NCBI GenBank assembly: GCA_035530875.1
Contig: DATKUB010000012.1
Span: 4,485-68,484, forward strand
Source of the DNA: JANXYY01 sp035530875
Lineage (GTDB): Bacteria > Actinomycetota > Actinomycetes > Nanopelagicales > Nanopelagicaceae
Direction of reading: 5' to 3'
Length of the DNA: 64,000 nt
This document shows positions 49,185-57,827 of this stretch, in pieces. The notes beneath the pieces are model-generated. The model had not been told where the DNA came from. It did no database searches and saw only the letters and a list, made by a program, of their open reading frames with translations. Every line of letters begins with the position of its first letter. The first letter of the stretch is position 1. The position numbers and the translations under genes were made by a program.

Positions 49185-50347
49185 GTCAGCTCGATCTCCC
49201 ACGACGACTCCCCAGAATCGTCGCGAATCGTAACTTTTAATTCGGTCAACCGATCGCGAATTCTGTCGGCTTCGTCCCAGCGCTTCTCGGCGCGAGCTAG
49301 TTGCCGAACTTGAATCAGCGCCTCAACAAAAGGACTAACAATTGTGCGCACATCCACGCTAGGGCTAACCGCCAATTGCCCAAGGCGCGTTATAAGTGCA
49401 TGGACAATCGCACGTGTGTCGATATCGCGCTCTATCTCATCCAGGTTTAGCAGGGCACTAACAGCATCCTTAACTCGGCCAGATTCGAGCATCTCTTCGA
49501 CGTGTCGCGCCTCGACTCGGTCTGCAGCTTCAGCGGCAACATTCACGAGTCTCGTTCCGGCATGATCAGCAATCTCCCGTACCGAAACACTTTCCCCCGC
49601 CGACACCGTCCAGATTCGGCCATCCATTCGGACGCTCAGTTTTCCGCGACCGAAAACATGGGCACGTTGTTCGTCGAGATCGATTCGAACGCCCGTATGT
49701 TCGTCGACCCCAAGAATGAATGTATCGGCGGGTAACTGCGCCTCAAGCATCGAGAGTCGGCGCTCACCCATGTAACAGAAACGAGTGTCGTGAGTGGCGC
49801 CTTCGGCATTGTCGAAGTGTGGGATCACCGCGGCCTTAAGACCAGTGACTCTGCCCAAGAGATCCATCCCTTTACGCCAGACCGGTGCTTCGCCAACTTT
49901 GTAGATTTCATACACCGGAACGGTATGAGTCCCAGCGGTTACCGCAGCCGCCGACGCAAAAATGACAACGCCTTGCTGCAGAACCTCCTCCAGCGCCGCG
50001 GACATCCCCGTTTTCTGCCAAACATCAAGAGCGTACGTGGGGCTGCCAGGGCCGGCAAAAACCCACGAGGCTCCTCGGACGGCGGCAAGTGCCTCTCCGA
50101 TCGAGGCTGCAGACTCGTCGGTCGAGCGGAGTCTGGCCCTGGCCACCTTTGTGCCGACGGAATTTTGGAAATACTCTTCAATCCGACTTGAGATTTCGTC
50201 GATGTTCTCCTGAAAGCCATAGGAGGTATCTAAGTAGACCGCTATTAGGTCTCTGACCTCGGACAACTGCTCGAAAATCTTTTGGTGTGGGGTGACCATC
50301 GTGGGACTCGTCTCGCCCGAACCGAGCAAGACCAAGTTACGCGCCAT
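49181..50347 (-). CDS. S51-like domain fused to CysRS/YqeB-type C-terminal domain
   Basis: The 388-residue protein starts MARNLVLLGSGETSPTMV at ATG 50347. Residues about 1-245 resemble the neighbouring S51-like protein, with GPGSPTYAL and IPHFDNAEGATHDTR. The nucleophile elbow reads VVIFASAAAVTAGT, so the expected catalytic Ser appears replaced by Ala. The last 100 residues look like a CysRS tail: AEKRWDEADRIRDRLTELKV parallels ERKDWAEADLIRDEIAAAGI of cysS in this window. tRNA-Lys lies 88 bases upstream on the same strand. The role is unknown. Confidence 0.78.
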   Translation of the reverse strand: MARNLVLLGSGETSPTMVTPHQKIFEQLSEVRDLIAVYLDTSYGFQENIDEISSRIEEYFQNSVGTKVARARLRSTDESAASIGEALAAVRGASWVFAGPGSPTYALDVWQKTGMSAALEEVLQQGVVIFASAAAVTAGTHTVPVYEIYKVGEAPVWRKGMDLLGRVTGLKAAVIPHFDNAEGATHDTRFCYMGERRLSMLEAQLPADTFILGVDEHTGVRIDLDEQRAHVFGRGKLSVRMDGRIWTVSAGESVSVREIADHAGTRLVNVAAEAADRVEARHVEEMLESGRVKDAVSALLNLDEIERDIDTRAIVHALITRLGQLAVSPSVDVRTIVSPFVEALIQVRQLARAEKRWDEADRIRDRLTELKVTIRDDSGESSWEIELT

Positions 50348-50435
50348 AGATAGATGGTCGCACTTGAGGCGAGACTCCGCACCAGGAGCAGACCATTTGA
50401 GCGTGAAAACCGCGGTGTTCAACACCATCTTGAGA

Positions 50436-50511
50436 TGGTGGGCCCCGTCGGGATCGAACCGACGACCCACGGATTAAAAGTCCGTTGCTCTACCGACTGA
50501 GCTAGAGGCCC
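50436..50511 (-). tRNA. tRNA-Lys (anticodon TTT)
   Basis: The minus strand reads GGGCCTC as 5' acceptor strand pairing with GGGGCCC, D arm AGCTCAGTCGGTAGAGC, anticodon arm with loop CTTTTAA (anticodon TTT), T arm GTCGGTTCGATCCCGAC, and an encoded CCA at 50436-50438. Its length is 76 bases. The next gene on the strand starts 88 bases downstream with no terminator between, so both may share a transcript. Confidence 0.95.
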
Positions 50512-51266
50512 GGGATCAATCAAAAAGCCTCGACAAAAGTCATGGCAAAAGTCATGGCAAGGTCGCGTCTCTGAAAGTCCTGGGGGAAGTCTAAAGGAAA
50601 TCGTCCCTTGGTCAGACCAACCCCCCAGCCCTAACAGGTTGCCAAGGCATGGAGCAGATCGTCCGAATCCAGCGCGAAATGACCAGGATCCATCGCACCA
50701 GGACGCTCGGGTTTCGAATCCCTTCGGGCGCGCCAGTCGGGGTCGAAAGTACGCATTGCGCCCGAGTTCGCGCATGTGGGTTCAACTTTCCATGTGTTCT
50801 TCCAGTACAGGGAGAGTTTATAAACTGCTCCCAGAACCGCAGATCATCTGCAATGCGCTCCCCGATCTGAATGAGGAACAGTCTCGTGACATCCCGCCAG
50901 AATCAAACATCCACGGCAGTTTCATAACTTTCTACATTGGCGATGCTGCAATTTAAGGTTGGTGTCAACACTTGTATTAAGGCTCTCGTGTTCTAGAAAG
51001 TCCAAAACATTTCGTTGCGCGCTTGGCCAAAACACCCGAGCGGACCTGGAGCCCTTCCTAAATTGATATCTGCACTTTTTCCTCGTGCCAATCCATCACC
51101 AGCGCAATATTGGTCGGCACCTGGAATTACGCAATTCCCTGACGGTCTTCAAACAAAATGACGACGATCGCACTTGCTATCCCCCATTGGTTCATCTCAT
51201 GGCGACCAAAACATTTTCCGAAAAGGAGATGCGGGCCAAGTCCAATAGAAGAGTGCTGAAACTCAA
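50512..51266. other. Gene-poor 755-base region with a tRNA 3'-end remnant
   Basis: No frame here has convincing protein character: the longest (50639 to 50956, plus strand) has no recognisable domain and odd composition. The one identifiable signal is the tRNA-like 3' end at 50714-50736. A direct repeat CAAAAGTCATGG occurs at 50533 and 50545. The region ends at the 3' end of fbiC. It looks like degraded sequence next to a tRNA gene, possibly an old integration site. Confidence 0.45.
50714..50736 (+). pseudogene. 3'-terminal fragment of a tRNA-Arg-like gene
   Basis: The bases TTCGAAT (T loop), CCCTT, CGGGCGC (acceptor 3' strand), G and CCA form a plausible tRNA 3' end. The acceptor strand CGGGCGC is that of common bacterial tRNA-Arg(ACG). 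The 5' side of the T stem does not match (CGGGT where AAGGG is needed), and no D or anticodon arm lies upstream. This is what an integration leaves when it breaks within a tRNA 3' end. Confidence 0.45.
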
Positions 51267-53726
51267 TCAAACGGCTCGGAAGAGTCGTAGGTCCGTCGGC
51301 TGACTCAATTGAGAAAGTGGTGGTGAGCCGAACGAGCGGCGAACCTGTGCAACAGGTGGCTGGCGGTAGAGAGTTGTGCGCTGCTTTGAATTCCGTCCCA
51401 CCGAATGAATAATCGTTTCCATCTCCTCTGGAGACAACTCCTCGCCATGCCCGGCGCCTGCGGCCCGCGATATTGACTCATTCATCAGCGTTCCACCCAT
51501 ATCATTTGCGCCGCTTTGGAGCGCAGCAGCTGCACCGGTTGGGCCAAGTTTCACCCACGAGGCTTGGATCCGATGGATGAGCGGGTTGAGGGCGAGTCGG
51601 CTGACTCCGTGCATCAGGATCGACTCGCGATAGGTAGGGCCGCGCCGAGCTCTACCCTTGAGATATAGCGGTGCCTCTAGGTGGACGAATGGCAGCGGAA
51701 CGAACTCGGTGATGCCGCCGGTTCGCTCTTGGATACCACGCAGGACCAGCAGGTGGCGAGCCCAGGAGTCATACCCCTCGACGTGTCCGAACATGATTGT
51801 GCTAGTTGTCGGCAGTCCGACTCGGTGGGCTGTCTCGATCACTTCTACCCACTCGGCCGTGTTGAGTTTGTCTGGGCAGATGATTGCCCGAATATCGTCG
51901 TCGAGGATTTCAGCTGCCGTCCCGGGAAGGCTGCCAAGGCCTGCATCACGAAGTTGTGCGAGGTAGTCCTCCAGTTTCAGTCCGAGGGTGCGGGCCCCTT
52001 GGCTAACTTCCAGCGGCGAGAATGCGTGGACGTGCATGGTCGGCAATTCAGTTTTGATTGCACGCAGAACCTCAAGGTAGAACTCGCCAGTGAAGTCAGG
52101 GTGGATCCCACCCTGCAGACAGACCTCTGTTGCTCCGCGCGCCCAGGCCTCGTGGCTACGCCGAACGATCTCCTCCAGCGGCAGGAGGTAGGACTTGCCG
52201 CGCAGATTTTCGGCCAATTTGCCTTTGCTGAATGCGCAGAATTGGCAGTGGTACGAGCAAACATTCGTGTAGTTAATATTTCGGTTGACAACGTAAGTGA
52301 CTTCATCACCATTGATCGCCTGCCGAAGTTCATTAGCGGCCTCGGTCACAAGACGTACTTCCCCACCTCGGGCTTGGAAGAGACGGACAATCTGCGATTC
52401 CGTCAGCGAATCACCGCCAACTGCCCGCTCAAGTATTCCAATTATGGAATCGCGTGACTTGGTCGGTACGACACCTGAGGTCAACGTAGAAAGTTCGGGT
52501 CCATCCGGCGTGATCCCGGCGAACCAGGAGTCGTCGCGAGAGAGGTTGGCACCATCAGCTAGTTCCAGCACGGCGGGCGTGACTGCTTCGTCAAGCCAAA
52601 TTGTCGCGTCTTTCACGTATTCCGGGTATGTGGTAAGCCGCGGCAGGAGCGTTAGTCCGCGAGACTCCGTTACCGATGCTAGTTGCTCTAGCTCTGGCCA
52701 GGGCGCCTCTGGGTTTACATGGTCGAGCGTGACGGGCGAGATGCCGCCCCAGTCATCGATCCCAGCGTCAAGGAGCCGACCAAAATCCTCGGTCAGGTTA
52801 GGTGGAGCCTGGATGTGCACTTCACTGCCCAGGATCAGCCGGGCTACGGCGATCGTCCAGAGATGATCGTCAAGCGAGGGCTCTGGGTAGTCGGCCATCT
52901 TCGTTCCTGGCTTTGCCCGGAAGTTTTGGACGATCACCTCTTGGATATGGCCGTAGCGGGCGTGCAGATCAGCGATGGCGAAGAGAGCATCAATTCGCTC
53001 TTCCCGGGTTTCGCCAATTCCGATGAGAATTCCGGTCGTAAACGGGATCGACAAGCGGCCGGCGGCTTCGATCGTGGCAAGCCGGCGCTCTGGCGATTTG
53101 TCTGGAGAGCCATAATGCGGCTGACCCTTTTCGCCTAACCGAGGACTCGTGCTCTCAAGCATGATTCCCTGGGAGGGCGAGACCTTTCGAAGTTTTGCCA
53201 ACTCTTCTTCTGTTACCACACCTGCGTTTATATGCGGCAACAACCCAGTCTCTTTTAGGACAATGCCGGCAACTTCAGCTAGGTAAGAGATCGTCGTTTG
53301 ATGGCCATATTCGGCCAGTTCATTGCGAGCTACGGCATAGCGCAATTCTGGCTTGTCGCCAAGGGTGAAAAGCGCCTCGCGGCAACCCGCAGCTACTCCT
53401 GCCCGAGCAATCTGCAATACCTCCTCAAGATTCAGGTACGCCCGTTCGCCACGACGTGGGGGCTGGGCGAAAGTGCAGTAATGGCAGACGTCCCGACAGA
53501 GTTTCGTAAGTGGAATGAAGACTTTGGGAGAGTAAGTAACTTGGCCGTGACCACGTAAATCTCGCAGAACTGACGCGCGGGCGAGTAGGTTCTCGAACTC
53601 GGAGCCTTCTGTAATTGGAATCAGGCCCACAGCTGTCACTAGATCGATGCCCGGGACCACCGAGTTGGCAGGTGCTAGCAGGTGGGTTGTGTGCGATGCG
53701 TTCTGTTCGGTCGTAGTAGGGGTCAT
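51267..53726 (-). CDS. fbiC: FO synthase FbiC (fused CofG/CofH radical SAM enzyme)
   Basis: FbiC makes the F420 chromophore FO from tyrosine and a flavin precursor. The 819-residue protein is the actinobacterial fusion. The N-terminal CofG half has the radical SAM cluster CRDVCHYCTF; the C-terminal CofH half has CSYHCQFCAF and later CLQGGIHPDF and HVHAFSPLEVSQGA. I chose ATG 53726 (MTPTTTEQNASH), preceded by AGAGGAG at 12 bases; the frame is open to 53831. YgfZ at 17 kb may help maintain its clusters. Confidence 0.96.
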   Translation of the reverse strand: MTPTTTEQNASHTTHLLAPANSVVPGIDLVTAVGLIPITEGSEFENLLARASVLRDLRGHGQVTYSPKVFIPLTKLCRDVCHYCTFAQPPRRGERAYLNLEEVLQIARAGVAAGCREALFTLGDKPELRYAVARNELAEYGHQTTISYLAEVAGIVLKETGLLPHINAGVVTEEELAKLRKVSPSQGIMLESTSPRLGEKGQPHYGSPDKSPERRLATIEAAGRLSIPFTTGILIGIGETREERIDALFAIADLHARYGHIQEVIVQNFRAKPGTKMADYPEPSLDDHLWTIAVARLILGSEVHIQAPPNLTEDFGRLLDAGIDDWGGISPVTLDHVNPEAPWPELEQLASVTESRGLTLLPRLTTYPEYVKDATIWLDEAVTPAVLELADGANLSRDDSWFAGITPDGPELSTLTSGVVPTKSRDSIIGILERAVGGDSLTESQIVRLFQARGGEVRLVTEAANELRQAINGDEVTYVVNRNINYTNVCSYHCQFCAFSKGKLAENLRGKSYLLPLEEIVRRSHEAWARGATEVCLQGGIHPDFTGEFYLEVLRAIKTELPTMHVHAFSPLEVSQGARTLGLKLEDYLAQLRDAGLGSLPGTAAEILDDDIRAIICPDKLNTAEWVEVIETAHRVGLPTTSTIMFGHVEGYDSWARHLLVLRGIQERTGGITEFVPLPFVHLEAPLYLKGRARRGPTYRESILMHGVSRLALNPLIHRIQASWVKLGPTGAAAALQSGANDMGGTLMNESISRAAGAGHGEELSPEEMETIIHSVGRNSKQRTTLYRQPPVAQVRRSFGSPPLSQLSQPTDLRLFRAV

Positions 53727-54054
53727 AGGAACGGCAAACTCCTCTTTAGATCTCCGTAAGTTCGGGTGAATCGCCACAAGCCTAATGTCTTCATAATCGT
53801 CTAGCGACATTAACAAATAGTCGCGCAACAAAGGCGCATCACACCAGCGTCACTAAATGCACTGTGACCACTCATCGTGAAATACTTTTGGTGAAATACT
53901 TTTGCTTATGCCTCAATCGCAATTATCCAGGAGTTAGACTCTATCGTTCCTCGAAATGGCATAACTTAGACGGCGATGCGCAGACTCCGTGCGCTTTGAT
54001 GTTTAGGCCATCGCACAGATACCCTAGCCTCAACAAAACATTAGGTGGAGAAAA
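53727..54054. other. Divergent control region of fbiC and the F420:NADP reductase
   Basis: This 328-base gap lies between fbiC (minus) and npdG (plus) and must hold both promoters. It contains a perfect 14-base tandem repeat at 53877-53904. No gene-like frame or clear -35/-10 pair is visible; the npdG ribosome site GGTGGAG stands at the right edge. Confidence 0.5.
53877..53904 (+). repeat. Perfect tandem 14-bp repeat in the fbiC-npdG control region
   Basis: GTGAAATACTTTTG occurs twice back to back (53877-53890 and 53891-53904). The half-sites AAATACTTTT are close to self-complementary. It lies 150 bases from each start codon, so it may be two operator sites for a regulator of F420 genes, or a slippage duplication. 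Confidence 0.6.
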
Positions 54055-54738
54055 ATGACCATGTTCAAGATCGCCATTCTTGGTGGGACCGGACCCCAGG
54101 GCAAGGGTCTTGGCTACCGGTTCGCCAAAGCCGGCCACCCTGTGATTCTCGGATCCAGAACCCCCGAGAGAGCAGCGGCGGCAGCCGATGAATTAGGCGC
54201 CAGATTGCCCACCGGCTTGAACATCAGCGGTACCGATAACGCTAATGCGACCAAAGACGCGGATGTGGTAATCCTCGCAGTCCCTTTCAAGGGACACAGT
54301 GAACTGTTGATCGAATTGCGTCCTTATTTGGAAGGCAAGATCGTGGTGAGTTGCGTAAACCCGCTTGGCTTTGACGGTCTGGGGCCCTTCGGCCTTAACG
54401 TCGAAGAAGGTAGCGCCGCCGAGCAAGCCGCGGCTCTCCTGCCGAATTCGAAAATAGTTGGCGCATTCCATCACCTCTCAGCCGTATCCCTTCTCGGCGA
54501 TGCTGAACTACTTACGGATGATGACGTGCTTGTCTGTGCTGACGATCCGGATGCTCGTCAGGTTATTGTTGCCTTAGCAAGCCTGATAACTGGTAAGCCG
54601 GGCATCGCTGCAGGTGGGTTGCGGTTGGCACGCTATCTAGAACCTTTTACGGCGGTCCTTATATCAATCAATAAGCAATACAAGGCACACTCGGGAGTCT
54701 TGATCTCCGGACTACCGGACGTGGCCAAAGGACTCTGA
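54055..54738 (+). CDS. npdG: F420H2:NADP oxidoreductase
   Basis: The 227-residue enzyme exchanges hydride between F420H2 and NADP+. It begins FKIAILGGTGPQGKGLGYRFAKAGHPVILGSRTPERA, a dinucleotide fold with Ser-Arg-Thr binding the NADP 2'-phosphate. VVILAVPFKGHSELL, VVSCVNPLGFDG and VGAFHHLSAVSLL are family motifs. It ends with a helical F420-binding part. GGTGGAG precedes ATG 54055. It is divergent from fbiC and converges with fbiB/fbiA, so all F420 genes lie together. Confidence 0.92.
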   Translation: MTMFKIAILGGTGPQGKGLGYRFAKAGHPVILGSRTPERAAAAADELGARLPTGLNISGTDNANATKDADVVILAVPFKGHSELLIELRPYLEGKIVVSCVNPLGFDGLGPFGLNVEEGSAAEQAAALLPNSKIVGAFHHLSAVSLLGDAELLTDDDVLVCADDPDARQVIVALASLITGKPGIAAGGLRLARYLEPFTAVLISINKQYKAHSGVLISGLPDVAKGL

Positions 54739-54805
54739 ACGCCGACACACTCGGTAGAAGACAACAAGCATTTATAGCTAGAAAATTACACACGCTGGAG
54801 AATGA

Positions 54806-56086
54806 TCAATACATGCGCGTGATGTGATCGATATCTAGAGGCGATCGCGGAATTGGAGTGGCCGCTGGATGCCCGATCGCGATGGTGCCTAGCGGTTCCC
54901 AGGTAGCATCCAGATCCAGCACTCGCCGCACGACAGGGGCGCAGAAGAGCGCTGCGGATACCCATGCAGCGCCAAGACCTTCGGCATTGAGAAAGAGCAA
55001 GAAATTCTGTATAGCCGCTCCACCTGCAAGAGTGAACATATTTGCTTCTGCTTTATTTCGCTCCACGTCTCTGTAAATATGTGCCGCATCTCTAACTAGA
55101 CAAGGAATCACGAGTACTGGAGCCTTGGACAAAAATGCCCCACGAGTGATGCGCTTATCGATGCTCACATCGTCAAAAGAGTCACTCGCAAGATCTCCGC
55201 GCCAAGCCTGCGCCATTTCATCAAGCAATCGTTTCTTGATTCTCTCGTCCTTCACAACCGCAAAGCGCCATGGTGATGAATGATGCGGTGCCGGTGCCGT
55301 GATCGCGGCACCGATCGCTGCCCGCACTAACTCATCATCGACGGGCGTATCGGTAAAGTCTCGGATAGTGCGACGCGACGAAATTGTTTCTCGATGACCA
55401 AGCCGAAACCAATCATCGACGGGCTTACGAATCAACGCAGAAACGCCATCACCATTCTCGGCGATCACGTATTGCGACAGGCCGGAAATTACCGCTACGG
55501 GAACTTGCGAAAGTTTACTTCGCACTAATTCACTCGCGGAGGCAAGCTCATCGGCAATCGCGGTTATCGTGGCGTGCAATTCATTACCAAACTTGTCGAA
55601 TTTGCCGCGATGATCTTCGAAGACCTGCAACCCCGCGCACCCAACCGCCTGATCAATCAATCCCTCACGCCAAGGTCTACCAAAGGTGTCAGTAATCAGT
55701 ACCGCAATCTTCTTGCCTGTTCTCTCTTTCAATGAAGCGCACAAACTGCGAGCGCTCTCATCAGAATCAACTGGCAGCAACGCCACTTTACCTTCAGGCA
55801 GATTCGAGGCATCAACCCCAGCTGCTGCCATCACAAATCCGTGTCGAGTCTGGCTGATTGTGGTTGTCCCTCGTTGGGCAACTATCCGCATAGTTTCGGT
55901 TGCAATGGCCGAATCGCGGCTGTGCGCATCAAGCGACGCTCCTTCCGACTTGCTAATGATTTTGCTCGTTACGACTACTATGTCGCCGTCTTGCAGCGAA
56001 CAGGCTTTCAAAATTAGTGTCGCTAGGTCATCTCCGGCGATGATTTCTGGTAATCCTTCAACACCAGTGATTGAAAAAGAAGTCAC
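54806..56086 (-). CDS. fbiB: F420 gamma-glutamyl ligase/dehydro-F420 reductase FbiB
   Basis: The 426-residue actinobacterial fusion has a CofE-like ligase (about 1-235) with VVTSKIISKSEGA, LITDTFGRPWREGLIDQAVGCAG and a nitroreductase-like FMN domain (about 240-426) with SSRRTIRDFTDTPVDDELVRAAI, APHHSSPWRFAVV and GLGAAWVSAALF. It reduces dehydro-F420-0 and adds glutamates. The start is GTG 56086, overlapping the fbiA stop (GTGA). Confidence 0.95.
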   Translation of the reverse strand: MTSFSITGVEGLPEIIAGDDLATLILKACSLQDGDIVVVTSKIISKSEGASLDAHSRDSAIATETMRIVAQRGTTTISQTRHGFVMAAAGVDASNLPEGKVALLPVDSDESARSLCASLKERTGKKIAVLITDTFGRPWREGLIDQAVGCAGLQVFEDHRGKFDKFGNELHATITAIADELASASELVRSKLSQVPVAVISGLSQYVIAENGDGVSALIRKPVDDWFRLGHRETISSRRTIRDFTDTPVDDELVRAAIGAAITAPAPHHSSPWRFAVVKDERIKKRLLDEMAQAWRGDLASDSFDDVSIDKRITRGAFLSKAPVLVIPCLVRDAAHIYRDVERNKAEANMFTLAGGAAIQNFLLFLNAEGLGAAWVSAALFCAPVVRRVLDLDATWEPLGTIAIGHPAATPIPRSPLDIDHITRMY

Positions 56087-57057
56087 GAAATACTTCTATG
56101 CTTCTGCAAGTCACGTGCCAATTCAACTGTCGCGCTGGCGATGGCATTGGTGGAGTCCATATCTATCATGAGGAGCGGCAGAGAGCGCACCTCGATGCCC
56201 GAGATTGAGGTCGCTGCATCGACCGTGTCCACAAGCCAACCGTCAAGTAGGCCACCGGCTGATCTTGCTCCATAGTGAGCGCCAACGGCGGCTGCACTCG
56301 TGGCGACACCAATACTGTCTAGGCATTTATCGGCCATCCCGCGCACGGGCGCACCACCAATGATCGGCGAAACTCCAACGATAGCTGCGCTAGCCGCCTT
56401 CAAGGCATCCGAAATCCCGGGTACTTGGAGAATAGTGCCAATCGAAACCACCGGATTGCTTGGTGGAAAAAGAATCAAATCTGCCACTTCGATCGCTTCT
56501 AATACGCCATCTGCTGGTTTCGCCGCTTTCGCATTGACCGCGACAATCTGCTCTGCCACAGGTTGTGCTCGAAGACGGATCCACCATTCTTGAAAATGTA
56601 TGAAGCGACTCCCGCTCTCGTCACTAATTTTTACATGCGTTTGGACGCGCTCATCACACATTGGAAGCAGTTCAACACCTAAATCCCAACGCTTGGCAAG
56701 TGCTGCGGTGACCGCCGTAAGTGAATCTCCGGCGTTTAGCATTTCGGTCCGAATCAGATGTGTCGCCAGATCTTTATCTCCTAGACCGAACCAGGTGGGA
56801 CCAAAGCCGAAGGCTGCAAGTTCGTCTTTCGCTTTGAAGGTCTCATCGTCTCGTCCCCATCCGGTCTCGTCGTTCGCAACACCAGCCAGCGTGTACATGA
56901 GAGTGTCTAGATCTGGACTAATCCGCAGTCCGAAGAGAGTTATGTCATCACCGGTGTTGCCGATGACGGTTACCTTAGAGTTTGGGGCTACGGCACGTAG
57001 CCCGCGGAGGAAACGGGCGCCGCCGATCCCACCCGCAAGAACAACGATCCGCTCCAC
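56083..57057 (-). CDS. fbiA: Phosphoenolpyruvyl/2-phospholactate transferase FbiA (CofD)
   Basis: FbiA joins the activated phosphoenolpyruvate moiety to FO, giving dehydro-F420-0. The 324 residues begin MERIVVLAGGIGGARFLRGL and have VTVIGNTGDDITLFGLRISPDLDT, GWGRDDETF, FGLGDKDLATHL and FPPSNPVVSIGTIL, the CofD motifs. The start is GTG 57057. The guanylyltransferase FbiD that feeds it is not in this window. It is followed directly by fbiB. Confidence 0.95.
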   Translation of the reverse strand: MERIVVLAGGIGGARFLRGLRAVAPNSKVTVIGNTGDDITLFGLRISPDLDTLMYTLAGVANDETGWGRDDETFKAKDELAAFGFGPTWFGLGDKDLATHLIRTEMLNAGDSLTAVTAALAKRWDLGVELLPMCDERVQTHVKISDESGSRFIHFQEWWIRLRAQPVAEQIVAVNAKAAKPADGVLEAIEVADLILFPPSNPVVSIGTILQVPGISDALKAASAAIVGVSPIIGGAPVRGMADKCLDSIGVATSAAAVGAHYGARSAGGLLDGWLVDTVDAATSISGIEVRSLPLLMIDMDSTNAIASATVELARDLQKHRSIS

Positions 57058-57346
57058 GAAGGTTCATCCAAGCGCAATCAAGGTGAAAAAGCATTTTATG
57101 GAAGAGGCAGGCGCGAGAACTCATATCTTCGCCAAGAAAACACTTGCCGGACGTAACGTTCAATTGTGATACCAAACCTTCCCTGTTTTCATGTCCCTGT
57201 TTTATGGACGGTCTCTCGATTGAATTGAAGCGGTTCCTTTCTCGGGCAAGCAGCTGGCAAATGGTTACGCCCAGATTCTTCGTGGTTATTCCTAGCCACA
57301 GGCATACCGTGAAGTTTCCCAAGGAACTCTCGGTTATGACAGAGCC

Positions 57347-57508
57347 ATGTGGCTTCCGGCAGATCTTGGCATCTTGCGGAAATGGGGGGCGCTCACTATC
57401 GAGGAGGCTGCGCGATCGCAGCAGCGGACGGCGGAGAAGCACTTAGTTAGCCTTCCGGTCGGTGACTTCTCAGAACTGATAGCTATGTTGATGGCTCATA
57501 CGTATTAA
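57347..57508 (+). pseudogene. Short frame, possible remnant of a decayed gene
   Basis: The 53 codons from ATG 57347 give MWLPADLGILRKWGAL then TIEEAARSQQRTAEKHLVS and a regular-looking C-terminus with stop TAA. The same frame continues upstream as PQAYREVSQGTLGYDRA to a TAG, and then further plausible coding. Helical, soluble, no family recognised. It may be the C-terminus of a broken gene or a real small protein; no ribosome site precedes the ATG. Confidence 0.35.
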
Positions 57509-57511
57509 GAC

Positions 57512-57703
57512 TTGAACCCTGGCATAATCAAGACAAGCGGTCGAATTTTGGAAGACCAACCTGTCTTGCGCTCTACGCAGTTCAGCATCGGAGCAACTGA
57601 ACTTGGCTTTCCGATCCAGAGTGACGGCGTGGTTTTGAACCCATCAGTTAGTTCGATGGCCTTTAGATTGAGTAGGAAGGGCGGCACTTCCCTCTTGGAC
57701 TAA
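57512..57703 (+). CDS. Doubtful small protein downstream of the remnant
   Basis: A 63-residue frame from TTG 57512, starting four bases after the previous stop. It is probably beta-rich (STQFSIGATELGFPIQSDGV, VLNPSVSSMAFRLSRKGG) and ends in a stop 124 bases before the dipeptidase gene. No start signal and no known family. It may be part of the same decayed locus. Low confidence. Confidence 0.25.
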   Translation: MNPGIIKTSGRILEDQPVLRSTQFSIGATELGFPIQSDGVVLNPSVSSMAFRLSRKGGTSLLD

Positions 57704-57827
57704 TTCGCTTCTGCCGCCAACTCGGCGTCAAAGTGTATTGATTGACCGACCGGTTTCTGCTGGTCATCTAGATACCTACGAAGTTGCATCCATCGGTACG
57801 GCGGGGTTCGTGAAAGGGGACTGACGC

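Larger units (their letters stand above)
57058..57827. other. 770-base region with only short or broken frames
   Basis: Between fbiA and the dipeptidase gene there is no full-length gene. Two short plus-strand frames look protein-like and are listed separately: 57347-57508 and 57512-57703. Upstream of the first, the same frame continues past a TAG at 57293 with plausible protein sequence (QLANGYAQILRGYS). This suggests a decayed gene. The fbiA promoter should lie near 57058-57140. Confidence 0.5.

Noticed and set aside
50639..50956. 105-codon plus-strand frame downstream of tRNA-Lys
   Set aside because: Composition is unlike the other proteins, there is no start signal, and it contains the tRNA-like fragment; it is treated as non-coding.
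51085..51303. 72-codon plus-strand frame overlapping the fbiC end
   Set aside because: No ribosome site or family, and its last codons are antisense to fbiC. A short basic peptide cannot be excluded but is not supported.
54739..54805. Intrinsic terminator between convergent npdG and fbiB
   Set aside because: No hairpin followed by a T-run is visible on either strand; the same is true of the other convergent gaps such as 59208-59326.
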